From positions 59,565-123,564 of the forward strand of contig MEHQ01001687.1 of assembly GCA_008828725.1 (NCBI GenBank): a DNA stretch of 64,000 nt, in the 5' to 3' direction. Positions within the stretch are counted from its first letter, which is position 1, and every line of letters begins with the position of its first letter. Positions 1 to 9,456 of this stretch are shown in pieces. Under the pieces are notes generated by a model. The model had not been told where the DNA came from. It searched no databases and worked only from the letters and a program-made list of their open reading frames with translations. This DNA comes from Saccharina japonica (taxonomy: Eukaryota; Sar; Phaeophyceae; Laminariales; Laminariaceae). A program made the translations under genes and the position numbers.

Positions 1-59
1 AGTTATAGCGCCTTAGATTGTGGTAGTAGGTGGTAGGTTAACCTTTTTTCCAGTAGCCC

Positions 60-440
60 AACTGTTACGGCATTAGTCCGTTGGGTATTGGTAAAAAGCG
101 TCAACCAAGTACCTTACAACCCAATCTAAGCCTTACACTTTATACACTCTCCCCCCCTGGAACGGACCGGCATGTACTTCGTATCTTATATACCGGAGTC
201 GACGCGTGTGACCAACACGCGTTATCTATTAATGGTCGGAATTCAGAAGTAAGTGTTTTCAGATCTTAATGGAAATTCGCTTTTCTTAAAGGTTTTTCAT
301 GGTGGTCGTGAGATTCGAACCCGACGACACTTACAACGCCCGTGTCCTGCGTCGACGCCGTTTGTAGCATTTATTTAGCATTAGCTCCTTTGGCTTCGTA
401 CTGCGAAATGCGTCAACCTATATACCACCTCTGCCATCTA
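60..440 (-). repeat. Diverged tRNA-like SINE remnant
   Basis: A T-arm/B-box-like word (GATTCGAACCC read on plus, so GGGTTCGAATC on minus) lies near 312-322, preceded by GTGA as in the better SINE copies at 2,540, 16,900, 21,050 and 40,200. The part at 85-160 resembles 10,180-10,258 (a word like TAAGCCTTACA, then ACACTCTCCCCCCC). No full cloverleaf can be drawn, so this is read as an old SINE-like copy and not a tRNA gene. Confidence 0.4.
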
Positions 441-599
441 AGCCTTTATTCAACACAAAGGGACTAACCCTTTGTTTTCGCTCGAATGTCTTACCCCCTG
501 TTTGAGTGTCGTTCCGAACTTACGATCAACCCTTATTCCCGTTCCGAATTAGCCTACAGTAATCCCTCTTCGATCCTAAACCTGTCTCCTTGTTTCGCG

Positions 600-870
600 T
601 GGGCCTCCCTTTACATCTCTTCTCCTCCAGCTTCTGACCCCCCCCTCCGCCCCTCCCTCTTCCCCCCCCATCCCTCTTACCCCCCCCTCCACGAGTACTC
701 CGCACTGCTTCTTGCTCCAGTAGCAGGTGACCCCCCCCTTCCCCCTCCTCCCCCCTCCCTGCCCGTCAATGGTCAAATGACTAAGGAAGCAACAAATTAA
801 GTACGCCCCCTCCCCCACCCTCCACCCCTTCCCTCCCGCCCCCCCCCCCCCCCCTCTCCTTCGTGCTCCC
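600..870. repeat. Cytosine-rich low-complexity tract
   Basis: Long C runs, some over 15 bases, broken by T and G. They are the accumulated C-tails and target tracts of the retroposon chain that follows. Open frames here on both strands are runs of Pro or Gly without domain content and were not called. Confidence 0.7.
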
Positions 871-945
871 GTCTCGAAAGGGATCGTGCGTCAATGCGTC
901 AAATGGGGACTAAGGCAAGCAACAAGATGAGTACCCCCCCCCCCC
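760..945 (+). mobile_element. Two short 3' fragments of the C-tailed LINE
   Basis: Two copies of the LINE 3' terminus stand in series. The first (about 765-800) has only the last 40 bases and the second (about 868-930) begins at the word GTCTCGAAAGGG. Both carry the family end with CAATG.GTCAAATG and AAG.AAGCAACAA, and run into C-runs. Each also begins inside a C-rich stretch. They are heavily 5'-truncated insertions in the same orientation as the chain that follows. Confidence 0.7.
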
Positions 946-1044
946 CCTCTCCTCGCCCCCTTCCCACCCCCCGTCCCGTCACTTCTTCCCCCCCCCTACC
1001 CCCTAACGGCCTACTCCGCACGCCCCCTTCCTGCGCGAGCGTAC

Positions 1045-1328
1045 CCACCTCGGAAATAAAGATCAATGCGCCTGATGCTGTCATCCATACATGCAAAAAA
1101 AGTGTCGTAGGTCCGCCTCACAAGCGGTTCTTACTAGAATGCAGCTCATAGCTCACCCTTCATGATGCGACTCGCCGAACAACTCCCTCACGACGCTTCG
1201 CAATAACACGTCTGTGCTGGTTGGTGAAAGCCCGATGTCTTTCTTCGTCCGGCACTAGTATCTAGGGATGCGGGGGTCTGTGGAAATGCGGCTACGGCCA
1301 TGCCTTGGCGTGCGGTTAATGAGTACAC
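1045..1328 (+). mobile_element. C-tailed non-autonomous retroposon, 5'-truncated
   Basis: Matches the 3' half of the 520-560-bp retroposon seen whole at 1,536-2,092, 8,150-8,670 and 49,990-50,510: AAGCGGTTCTTA, the CACCCTTCATG.GCGACTCGCC segment, GATGTCT, then GGGATGCG.GGGTCT and CTACGGCCATG, ending at ATGAGTAC near 1,320-1,326. A LINE copy begins a few bases after this end. Confidence 0.7.
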
Positions 1329-1334
1329 TTCCAT

Positions 1335-1535
1335 AATGGGAAAACATAAGATTGACAATTAAGTTTCTACGCAATATATGGAAAATAAAAACCTAACACG
1401 AGCGCCCTAAAGGTGGGGGTATCTCTGTTAGGAGTAGGAACGGGTGCCCCGCCTCGAAAGGGATGCGTGATCAATGCGTCAAATGACTGGCGAGGCAAGA
1501 AACAGATTCTATAGGCTACTCGCCCCCCCCCCCAC
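1335..1535 (+). mobile_element. C-tailed LINE 3' fragment
   Basis: Begins near ATAAGATTGAC and runs through CAATATATGGAAA, GAGCGCCC, GGTGTCTCT, GGAGTAGGAACG and CTCGAAAGGGATGCG to a diverged end followed by an 11-C run at about 1,525-1,536. The same order of words occurs in the better copy on minus at 8,671-9,447. The retroposon at 1,536 starts directly after the C-tail. Confidence 0.75.
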
Positions 1536-2092
1536 CCCTGTAAATACATGATATATTTATAGGTTTGGGTTGGGCGTTCGCGTTGGCCAACGACGTTGTA
1601 AAACACTCTTTCACTGCGTGAGCTAGACAACAGTCGGGTACCGTTTTCTTTTTTTTTTTGCTTTGGCGGTCACCAAACTGGCGGGTTCGAGTTAGATATT
1701 TGTGTGCGGTGGAGAACTTTTGCTCCGTACAAGCGGAGATGATCGTATTCACTAGTTTGTATATTGGTAAGCGCACCCGCGGCAGTTACATGGTCTCCGA
1801 TGGCTTGCTCTCAGGAAGTGGCCACACCAAATTAAGTTACACTCATTTGGAAAGCTGTCATCCATATTCAAGTCGCGCCGCACAAGCGGTTCATTAAGTA
1901 GGATTGCAGCTTCACCCTTCATGCGACTCGCCCAACGCCTTCACGGCGCTTCGCGCTTGTCGTGCTAGCCATGTCTGCCTGCGTCGCGCTGAAAACAACA
2001 TGCTCCGTCCCGGCCATTGATAGGGATGCGAGGGTCCATGTCATACGGACTACGGCCATGCATGAAAAATGAAGTACCCCCCCCCCCCCCCC
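1536..2092 (+). mobile_element. C-tailed non-autonomous retroposon, near full length
   Basis: Starts with an AT-rich palindrome-like head (GTAAATACATGATATATTTATAGG), then a hinge containing GTGAGCTAGACAAC, an 11-T run, GGCGGTCACCAAACTGGCGGGTTCGAG, and the tail region homologous to the LINE 3' end. It ends at GAAGTAC and a long C-run (2,078-2,092). It has no coding capacity. GGGTTCGAG looks like a pol III B box in this copy, but the internal T-run would stop pol III, so transcription by pol III is doubtful. Confidence 0.75.
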
Positions 2093-2295
2093 CTAAACAC
2101 TCACGTTTTGCTTCGCAAGCCTTGGTCGCAAGAAATGTAGCCAATGTCTGCCTGAGTGGTGAAAAACGACGCTCTCCGTCCCGGCATTGTAAGGATGCCG
2201 CAGCGGTCTATGGTCATACCGACTACGGCCATGCCCATGAAAATGAAAGTACCCCCCTCCCCCCCCCCATCCCCATCCTCCCCCCCCCCCCCACA
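2093..2295 (+). mobile_element. C-tailed retroposon, 3' third only
   Basis: A further copy in the same orientation, entered directly from the C-tail of the preceding one. It shows the segment from about CGCAAGCCTTGG through AATGTCTGCCTG, CTCCGTCCCGGCATTGTA, CGACTACGGCCATG and AAAGTAC, then more C-runs to about 2,293. It is the fifth or later member of a head-to-tail chain that begins near 760. Confidence 0.7.
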
Positions 2296-2344
2296 CCGCT
2301 GACTCAAGCGTGCGTGTCGAGGCTCTCATGTTTTCCATGGAGAC

Positions 2345-2490
2345 GAGCAGAGCGCAGACTTTTTTTCATCCCATTTTATGATCTTTCTCCCTTTCTTGCT
2401 TTTCTGCTCCTTCTACTGTGAATATTAGCTTAGATAGCCGTAACTCAGACTCTACCTGTGGTCACCAAGTAGGCTCTTCTCTTTTTCTGC
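2345..2490 (-). repeat. Body fragment of the dispersed SINE-2 family
   Basis: A degenerate copy of a roughly 180-bp sequence also found at 10,290-10,460, 11,590-11,770, 15,830-16,010, 32,265-32,450, 40,600-40,740 and 52,595-52,780. Shared words here are CGTAACTCAGA, GGTCACCAAGTAGGCTC and TTCTC.TTTTCTGC. The sense strand is inferred from the tRNA-like heads that accompany the copies near 11,870 and 15,730. Confidence 0.55.
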
Positions 2491-2539
2491 CCCTCCCCAC
2501 TCGTATCATACGCGTAAATAATACCAGTATATACGTGTG

Positions 2540-2912
2540 AGGTATTGCCTGCTGAGCTATCGTGGGTAACAGATGCGATCGCAGTTACCCAGCCCAGGGT
2601 ACTTCCTTATAACAGCTCTCCTCCCTCCCCTCTGAACGGCGGATATTTAGGAGCGTCGCGTTACCGTAGACGGCCGTACGTTGACCTACCCGCCTTCGTT
2701 TCAATACCTTGCGGGCAACCAGGGGCAGTACGTGTTATTTTAGCGGCACGCCACGCGCAAGCGTTTCTATCAAATAAACGCTTCGAAGTGAGATTCGAAC
2801 CCTGTGTCCTGCCGACGACGTCAAATGTGAGCCGGTATTGCCTGTAGATCGGTCGATTACCCACCCCAGTGCGCGTCGATTACCCAGCCCAGGGTAATCC
2901 TTTATAACATAC
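2540..2912 (-). mobile_element. tRNA-derived SINE-1, tandem partial dimer
   Basis: On minus: a T-arm-like B box (complement of GATTCGAACCC at about 2,792-2,802), a 160-bp body, then a tail reading GGGTAACTG...GGGCTGGGTAA, joined to a second partial head. The closest relatives are 16,875-17,225, 21,030-21,380 and 40,145-40,513. This copy is the most diverged of the four. All four have the same layout: partial unit, full unit, partial unit. Confidence 0.7.
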
Positions 2913-3287
2913 ATGCCTGCATTTTTTTATCATCGCCGACACGCAAGAAGAGTCGCGGCTTCGCGTCTGGAATTTTAATATTGTCTACCATACCCACGCT
3001 CTCGCAGTTCCATTGTTGTCATTAGAGAACTAAAAAAATACCATACATACGGACACTCGAACCACTGATTCTAAACCTTAAGCCAGTATTGAGGCTTAAC
3101 GCTAATAATAGAAGCATCATCGGGGCCGGACGCGGCTGGCACCAGTGATCGGGGAAGAACACTTATTACTTGCGTGACACAAGAGCAAAAAAATAAGTAC
3201 GAGGTAGTGAGCATAAGCGTGGAAAAAGAGGTGCTTTTGCTTCATTTTATGTGCCGCCAAATTGTGCGAAACATAGCAGACCAAGAG

Positions 3288-3520
3288 CGATATGATCTCA
3301 GGACGAGATTGATCTCGGGAGAAGATTGATCTCGAGGCCAGAAGCAATTGATCGCAGGAGAAGATTCGATCGCAGGAGAAGGTTTGATCTCAGGAGAAGG
3401 TTGATCCAGGAGAAGATGATCTCAGGAGAAGGTTGATCTCAGGAGAAGATTGTCTCAGCGAGCAAGATTGGTCTCAGCGAGGAAAAGTGGCTATCAGCGA
3501 AGAAGATTTGATCTCAGAGC
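3288..3520 (+). repeat. 16-18 bp minisatellite (TGATCTCAGGAGAAGGT)
   Basis: About twelve degenerate copies of a unit near TGATCTCAGGAGAAG(A/G)T, some with CGCAGG for CTCAGG. Unit length varies by one or two bases. The word GATCTCAGGAGAAG recurs once at 3,787-3,801 inside an open frame at 3,706-3,945. Confidence 0.85.
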
Positions 3521-6500
3521 AATCCACAGTAGAAGGCTACCACTTTTTTAGCGCTCATAATTTTCTGACGCGTTTGTGCTCCTAACGTCCAGCTAACCAC
3601 GGATACTCTTATATTTTACTGGTATATGGCTTCTTTAGGACGACTAATTGGAAGCTTCTGCCGTCCGGTTTGAGCGCACGCGAATGTTTGCGAATTCAGG
3701 TTTAGGTGAATATTGACCTCCTCACGTGGAGGAGCTCAGAAGTTCCGCTGCCGCCCCTACCGTGGGAGACTCCTCAGGCAGAAAGATCTGATCTCAGGAG
3801 AAGCATACAAGAGGAGATGAGAGCCCAGAGGAGAGGAGATAGTGTGGTCAGCGCGTCAGAGTGCGCCAGGCGTTATCGTGCCATGACGCCTCTCAGGCGG
3901 GAAAAGGCACGCACACGACTACTCTATTGCTATTCGCACGGGTAGAGGTGAGTGCCTCTTACACGGAATTGTGTACTATTAATAGCAGATTTCTCCACAT
4001 CCTAAGGCATACCTTCTTGTGTGGCAATGCTATCAACGGCGCCGACCATAGTGTTATATAGTTGATAATGAGTAATCAAGATCTATCACAGACACAAAAA
4101 ACTAAAACAAAAAAACTAGACCAGGCATTATATATCATACGCTGTAGTACCTTGCGTACTACAGGCAGTATATTTACCGACTTTTTTATCCTGATTTAAT
4201 ACTACTCGCTACGGTATACTTATACGTATGTAATACCACTATTGTCCGGTAAATATAAGCATACGTTTGTATACTTGCTATGCTAATCCAAACGGTGATT
4301 AATTTTTAGGCGACATAGCGGTAGTGAGTAACGTTATTAATATTATTAATAGATAGCGTCTGCAATAGTATAGCAACGTCTCGATTTGGTGCAGGTTCAT
4401 TCTTAACTGAAACATCTTCAACATCTTGAAATCAACGTTATCAAAATATCATATCATAGCATCTTCAATGTAATGAAGCCATGATGTGCATTTCATTAGA
4501 CGACCTACAAACTACAGCAATACATCGTGTGCATTTATTATATATAGCGCAGACTTCGCAATCTCCCCGCCATATTGCATTTATTTATCCAAATATCCGA
4601 ATATCCAAATTAATAACGCTCGTATTAATTGTTAATTCATTGATGATAATATATACTGGCTATACGACGTGCTATCATACACGAAACGATTGAATGCACA
4701 TCAACTTGTAGTTTCCTATTTAGTTATTTCGATAGCGATTCAGTTTGAAAATTAATCCCTCTCGCGTATATAATACTCAAAAAAATTATTTATCAGGTTC
4801 AGTTCAGTTATTTGGCACCACAGAGAGACTTATCATATTTATGCATTTATCAGTTTATTCTGTTCACGTTTTTAGCTTTACCGAAGGACGGCCGAAACAT
4901 TGAGTTATTGTTTCAACAATCAGACTATTAATAGGATATGATTTCTTGTTGGTAGACATGAAAAAAAACGTCTCAATTGGAAAAAAAAACGGAGCGCTTG
5001 TGATAACAGGCCGGACAGAGGGGGGGGGTCTCTAAAACAAGTGATCCAAACATGCTGAAAAAAAACAAAAAAAAACTGGAAAAATGTCCTCTTCTAATTC
5101 GTCTGTGATCACAGCGCTCTGGTTATTTTTTTTCCCCATTCAGACCATTTTTCGATTATGGCGGTGTTGTCGACAGAAAACGTCTTAGAGACACTTGTCC
5201 GGCCAACTCGGTTTTGCTGCGTTTTTATTTTGTGCATTAGCTATTAAGTCCACATTATACACGTTCTGCCTTCTTTCCATAATTAAAAAAAAAAGGCAAG
5301 AATCATGCCTGCGATGAGATGAGTCGTCAGACACAGCGCAAAATACAATATTTTTGTTTTTACCTGACAGGGCCGTCCAGGCATAAAAACATTCATGATC
5401 CACACTCCTTTTCCAGATTCGCCATCCCCGGGGGGGGGGCAGGCGGGCCGGCACACCACACTAACGTCAAGTGACACACCTGAGTAGGGGCAGTTGTTAA
5501 TAGTCATCCCCTCTCACCGAAACGCCCCGCGATTTCTGGTGTGGAAACCAACACGCCGCATATACTCGTCTTCAAGCGTTGCGGCCAAATTCTCTAATTA
5601 TTTACCTTGATGAACCGGTGCTCGGAAACTTTGCAGATACGTACCTATCATTAGCTCCGTGTGCCTTCTGAACGCCGGCAGTTCATCACATTGTATGTGT
5701 GGGGCCTGTGGAAGCTTGTTCTTTTTCGGAGGCGTCTAGCAAACTCGTTACAATGTTGGGTGATACAAAGGTGCGGGCGTGTGCAAAACAAATAACATAA
5801 TTAGATCGCAATTCCATTTTATTATTTCGTAACCAGAAATTAGAGTTAAATAATTATTCGAGTTTCGGGCACAGGCATATAAACTACACCGGTATATACG
5901 TATACATACTAGCAAAGACAAATAAGTATCGACGCAACAAAGCATTTTGCAGCCCTATCAATACATAACGTATTATTACGGTAATAGCTGTGGTTTTGTT
6001 TTTTCTTCTGTGTGATACCCATATATATACTTCGAGTATATATACTAGTATGTATGCCAAATAGAACGATGGAGTAACAAAACGAGGTAGATATTGTGAA
6101 ACAAAACACAAGTACGAGCCTGCCGGCTAGCGATATCATATGAATGCAAGTATAATACATCATTAACAACCTGTAGTGTAGGCAATACATTATTGCCGTT
6201 GCTTCAACGGTACTAATCATATTAAATAGCAGCAACCTGGTACGGGCATCGGTGAGGCACAGTGTTCATGCGTACTGCTGGGAATGATGTTGAAACGTTG
6301 GTAAATACCTGGTACCGGTATCAGCGTATAAGAATCGATATTTGGTAGTACTTGGGAAGGCGTATCTTACGTGGGAACAGCGGCATGGCGTGGCCGTCGG
6401 GCCACCTACCCTAGCCTTTTTAGTCTTCATCGCGGCAAAAAGAAATAAAGCTGCTCTTCTTCTATCTCTAAGCAAACAACACACGTGAGTACTAACGAGT

Positions 6501-6800
6501 ACCCGTTCATAGGCTGACCTGCGATAGGATACTCTGTGTCCTTAACCTAATCACATCACCACTTGGCCTGTCGACGGCAGGACGTAAACGTCGCTTTATA
6601 ACGTACGAGTATGTATCCATATGATATCATTATTATATGATATGTTGATATGCATATTATCAGCCGTCAAGCCGTAACATTCGTAACGTGTTACGTATAT
6701 TCATCGCCTATTAATCCGACCGCGCAACACGTGGTTGTGTGAAATATGTGTATGCAGCTATGATATGCCGCGTAGCTGACATTTCTGGCGCATCTCCTTA
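3521..6800. other. No gene recognised; AT-rich unannotated DNA
   Basis: The longest open frames are about 100 codons, without recognisable motifs or splice context. A 79-codon plus frame at 3,706-3,945 is rich in Arg and Glu and partly overlaps the minisatellite word; it is not called. The tract is AT-rich and has two exact CTATTAATAG palindromes at 3,976 and 4,925. Confidence 0.5.
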
Positions 6801-6945
6801 GTCTCTGTGCGTCGTAGTTTTGCCTGACAACATAACTGACCCTATCTTTCTAGGAATTGAAGAATCGTCACAGACCTGGGTGTGCTGGATGTCGCACGCG
6901 GTAGAAAGGACGGTTCTAATGTGAAGAACACACAAAACATGTACT
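6800..6945 (+). repeat. Dispersed 130-bp repeat, diverged copy
   Basis: Shares GTCTCTGTG.GTCGTAGTTTTG, TGAAGAATCG, CTGGGTGTGCTGGATGTCG, GGTAGAAAGGA and AATGTGAAGAACACAC with 31,180-31,312, 33,774-33,905 and 39,303-39,400. It is the most diverged of the four copies. The conserved middle can fold into a hairpin (GGACAC-TGG-GTGTGC). Its function is unknown. Confidence 0.75.
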
Positions 6946-7157
6946 ACTGCGTGTATGTTACTGTATATACATGTACAGAGAGTATACCCGTATATTATAT
7001 GTGGACGTCTCTCCTGGAGCTTCCACAGCGTATGGTGGTGTCAGCATTGTGTTTCCCCCCTCCAAATCCGTGGTTCGCTATATCATGATGTTTCGGGACG
7101 ACATCCCTCGATCTCACGGCTGTCGTTTCAAAAGTTTATTTTTATGTAAGTAAAGTA

Positions 7158-7372
7158 TATACTTCGTAGTACTACTATTGCTACTACTACTACTACTGAC
7201 TACTACTACTTACTACTACTACTACTAACTACTACTTCATACTACTACTCACTACTACTACTTAACTACTACCTACTACTACTAACTACTACTTACATAA
7301 CTTACTACTACTACTAACTACTACTACTACTACTACTACTTACTACACTACTACAATACTACTACTACTAAC

Positions 7373-7407
<35 letters not shown>

Positions 7408-7640
7408 GACTACTACTACTACTATTACTGCCTACTTACTACTACTAACTACTACATACTACTGCCTACTAACTACCTACTACTACTACTACTACTACTA
7501 CTCACTACTACTACTACTAATACTACTACCCCCCCCCCCCACCCACTTATACTACTTACTACTACTACTACTACTACTACGTACTACTATTACTACTACT
7601 TACTACTACTACTTACTACTACTATTACTCACTACTATGT
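7158..7640 (+). repeat. Imperfect (TAC)n array, about 480 bp
   Basis: TAC/ACT triplets interrupted by phase shifts (AACTAC, TGACTAC, TTACTAC) and one C-run near 7,530. The many single-base phase changes mean no single reading frame runs through it. Confidence 0.95.
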
Positions 7641-7789
7641 TTGTTACAATGATATGCACGAGCGGTTCCTTGTGCCTGAGCAGCTTATTAATGCATGTCT
7701 AATTTATACCATACTTAAGTATACGTATGCGAACTACTGACATGGGTGTAGTGAGACGTAGGATGCTGTGGTACAAGCGGGGCGGCAGG

Positions 7790-8150
7790 AGCAAGAGCGG
7801 GCGGGGAGGAGGAGGTGGCGAATACGAGGGGGGGGGGGGGGGGGGTAGGAGCAGAAGGGCGGGAAGAAGAGAGGGGGGGCGAAAGGAGGAAGCGACGAGG
7901 GGCGGTAGCGGGAAGAGGCGCGAAAGGCGAGGCGGGGGGGGGGGGGCGGAGGGCGGGAGAGGAGGAGGAGGAGAAAGCGAGGAGGAGGGAGGAGGAGGAG
8001 GAGGAGGAGCGGGCGGGCGCGGGTGAGCAGGAGGAGGCAGGGGGGGGGGCGGGAGGAGGAGGGGGAAAAAGAGCAGGGGCGAAGGAGGAGGAGGGGGGGG
8101 AGAGAGAGAGCCGAGGGGGCGGGCGGAGGAGGCAGGCGGGGGAGGTGGGG
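7790..8150 (+). repeat. G/A-rich tract with G-quadruplex potential
   Basis: Almost all G and A on plus, with G-runs of up to 17 bases near 7,830-7,846 and many GGGAGGAGG words. The long open frames on both strands (plus Gly/Glu/Arg, minus Pro/Leu/Ser) follow from the composition and are not called. It adjoins the C-tail end of the minus-strand retroposon at 8,150, so part of it may have grown from such tails. Confidence 0.9.
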
Positions 8151-8670
8151 GTTATTCATCGTTTTGACGCCGTAGTCATATGCACATAGACCTCGCATCC
8201 CTACAATGCCGCCGCGGGACGGAGCGCGTTGGGTTTTCACCAACCAGGCAGACATTGCTTGCACCAAGCGCGAAACGCCGTGAGGTATTGGGCGAGTCGC
8301 ATGGAGGGTGAGCTGCATCCTGCTAAGAACCGCCTCTGAGGCGGACTTGCATATGGACGACAGCTTTAATGAATTAATTCAATTTCTGGTGTGGCCACTT
8401 CCAGAGACAGCAATGGGTACTACTATGTAACTGCCTCGCGGACGCCTTACCATATTAACACTACGTGATACGACCATTCCCCTTGTGCGGAACAAAGGTT
8501 CTCCACCCCGCACAAATGATCTACTCGACCGCCAGCTTTGGTGACCGCCAAAAAAAAATAACAAAAAAAACGGCACCCTGGTTGTCTAGCTCACGCAGCG
8601 AGTGGCGTGTTTTACGGCGTCGTTGCCAACCGACGTCAACCCAACCTATAAATATATCATATATTTATAG
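8150..8670 (-). mobile_element. C-tailed non-autonomous retroposon, near full length
   Basis: Reverse-complement copy of the 1,536-2,092 element. On minus it starts with the CCTATAAATATATGATATATT head at about 8,670 and passes AGCTAGACAACCAGGGTGCC, a T-run, GGCGGTCACCAAAGCTGGCGG and CCGCACAAGGGGAATGGTCG. It ends with GGGATGCGAGGTCTATG and a C-rich tail merging into the G/A-rich tract. The C-tail of the LINE at 8,671 abuts its 5' end. Confidence 0.8.
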
Positions 8671-9447
8671 GGGGGGGAGGGGGCGTACTCATTTGTTGCT
8701 TGCCTTAGTCATTTGACCATTGACCACGCATCCCTTTCGAGACGGAGCACCGTTCCTACTCCTAATAGAGACACCTCCAACACTTGGGCGCTCATTACGT
8801 TGTTTCCATATATTACTAAGAAAATTTTTGCTTATCTTATCCCCTTCCTGTTTCGCCGCCTGTGGCCACCATCTATCTCCTAAGATAGCGATCGTTTTCT
8901 CTCTGCTATTTAGTGTGCCAAACTGCTCCATGTCACACTCGTCTATTTTTCTCCTCTCCTCCTCTAACACATCCCTTTCCTCCTTGTACCTTTCACATTC
9001 TCCCACTATGTGAGTTCTACTCTCTATGGCTTTGCCACATGGGCACATCTGTGCATCTACTTCCTCCTCCTCCCGGCTACTGGTATACCTCCTTCTTTCT
9101 GGCAGGTCCAGGTCCCCTACACGAAATCGCAGTTTCAGCTTTTTCGCGAAGTCCATTGGGCCGTGCAGATACCTTTTCATTCCTATTCCTTCTCTCAACC
9201 CCCCGTATATCTCTAAGTGTTCTTCCCCTTCCACTTTCTTTCTTAGCGCTAGCCTTTCCCTTCTTTCTATCCTTTCTTTTACTTCTGTCTTGTATCCGCT
9301 AAATTTCTCTACGGCCAGCATCTCTTTTTGGTTTCCTGTATCCTTCCATACTTTCTCGACTACGCTATCCCACCTTATTCCAGCTCGCCCTTTGGTTACT
9401 TTCTCCCATACAGCTTTATCGGCTATGGCTGGCAACCTCTTATTGTT
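8671..9447 (-). mobile_element. C-tailed LINE (non-LTR retrotransposon), 5'-truncated
   Basis: The longest LINE copy in the window, holding the C-terminal part of a reverse-transcriptase polyprotein (next entry). Its 5' end meets a G-run on plus (a C-run on the element's strand) at 9,448-9,456. Beyond that run lies ATAATAATCAGGACC, nearly the same flank as beside the LINE at 45,310 (ATAGTAATCAGGACC). At the 3' end the stop codon lies within AAATGAGTAC, directly before the C-tail, so there is practically no 3' untranslated region. Confidence 0.85.
8689..9447 (-). CDS. LINE ORF2 C-terminal fragment with CxC-H-C zinc-knuckle-like motif
   Basis: About 250 codons open from the 5' truncation to the terminal TGA. 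It is charged and alpha-helical in character (ERIERRERLALRKK). A stretch with LRFRVGDLDLPERRR is followed by a cysteine-histidine motif, C-P-C-G-K-A-I-E-S-R-T-H-I-V-G-E-C (CxCx8Hx4C), then helical sequence and ILGDRWWPQAA. Non-LTR retrotransposon polyproteins end with a Cys/His motif of this kind after the reverse-transcriptase domain, with the H preceded by a short Thr-rich or Glu-rich turn. No catalytic domain remains in this copy. The closest relatives in the window are on minus at 44,571-45,310 and on plus at 11,008-11,300. The first codon is not a true start: the frame enters from the C-run. Confidence 0.75.
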   Translation of the reverse strand, partial: NNKRLPAIADKAVWEKVTKGRAGIRWDSVVEKVWKDTGNQKEMLAVEKFSGYKTEVKERIERRERLALRKKVEGEEHLEIYGGLREGIGMKRYLHGPMDFAKKLKLRFRVGDLDLPERRRYTSSREEEEVDAQMCPCGKAIESRTHIVGECERYKEERDVLEEERRKIDECDMEQFGTLNSREKTIAILGDRWWPQAAKQEGDKISKNFLSNIWKQRNERPSVGGVSIRSRNGAPSRKGCVVNGQMTKASNK

Positions 9448-9456
9448 GGGGGGGGG

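Noticed and set aside
3706-3945. 79-codon Arg/Glu-rich frame
   Set aside because: It partly consists of the neighbouring minisatellite word and has no family resemblance or splice context.
7727-8318. Gly/Glu/Arg and Pro/Leu frames
   Set aside because: By-products of a purine-only tract.
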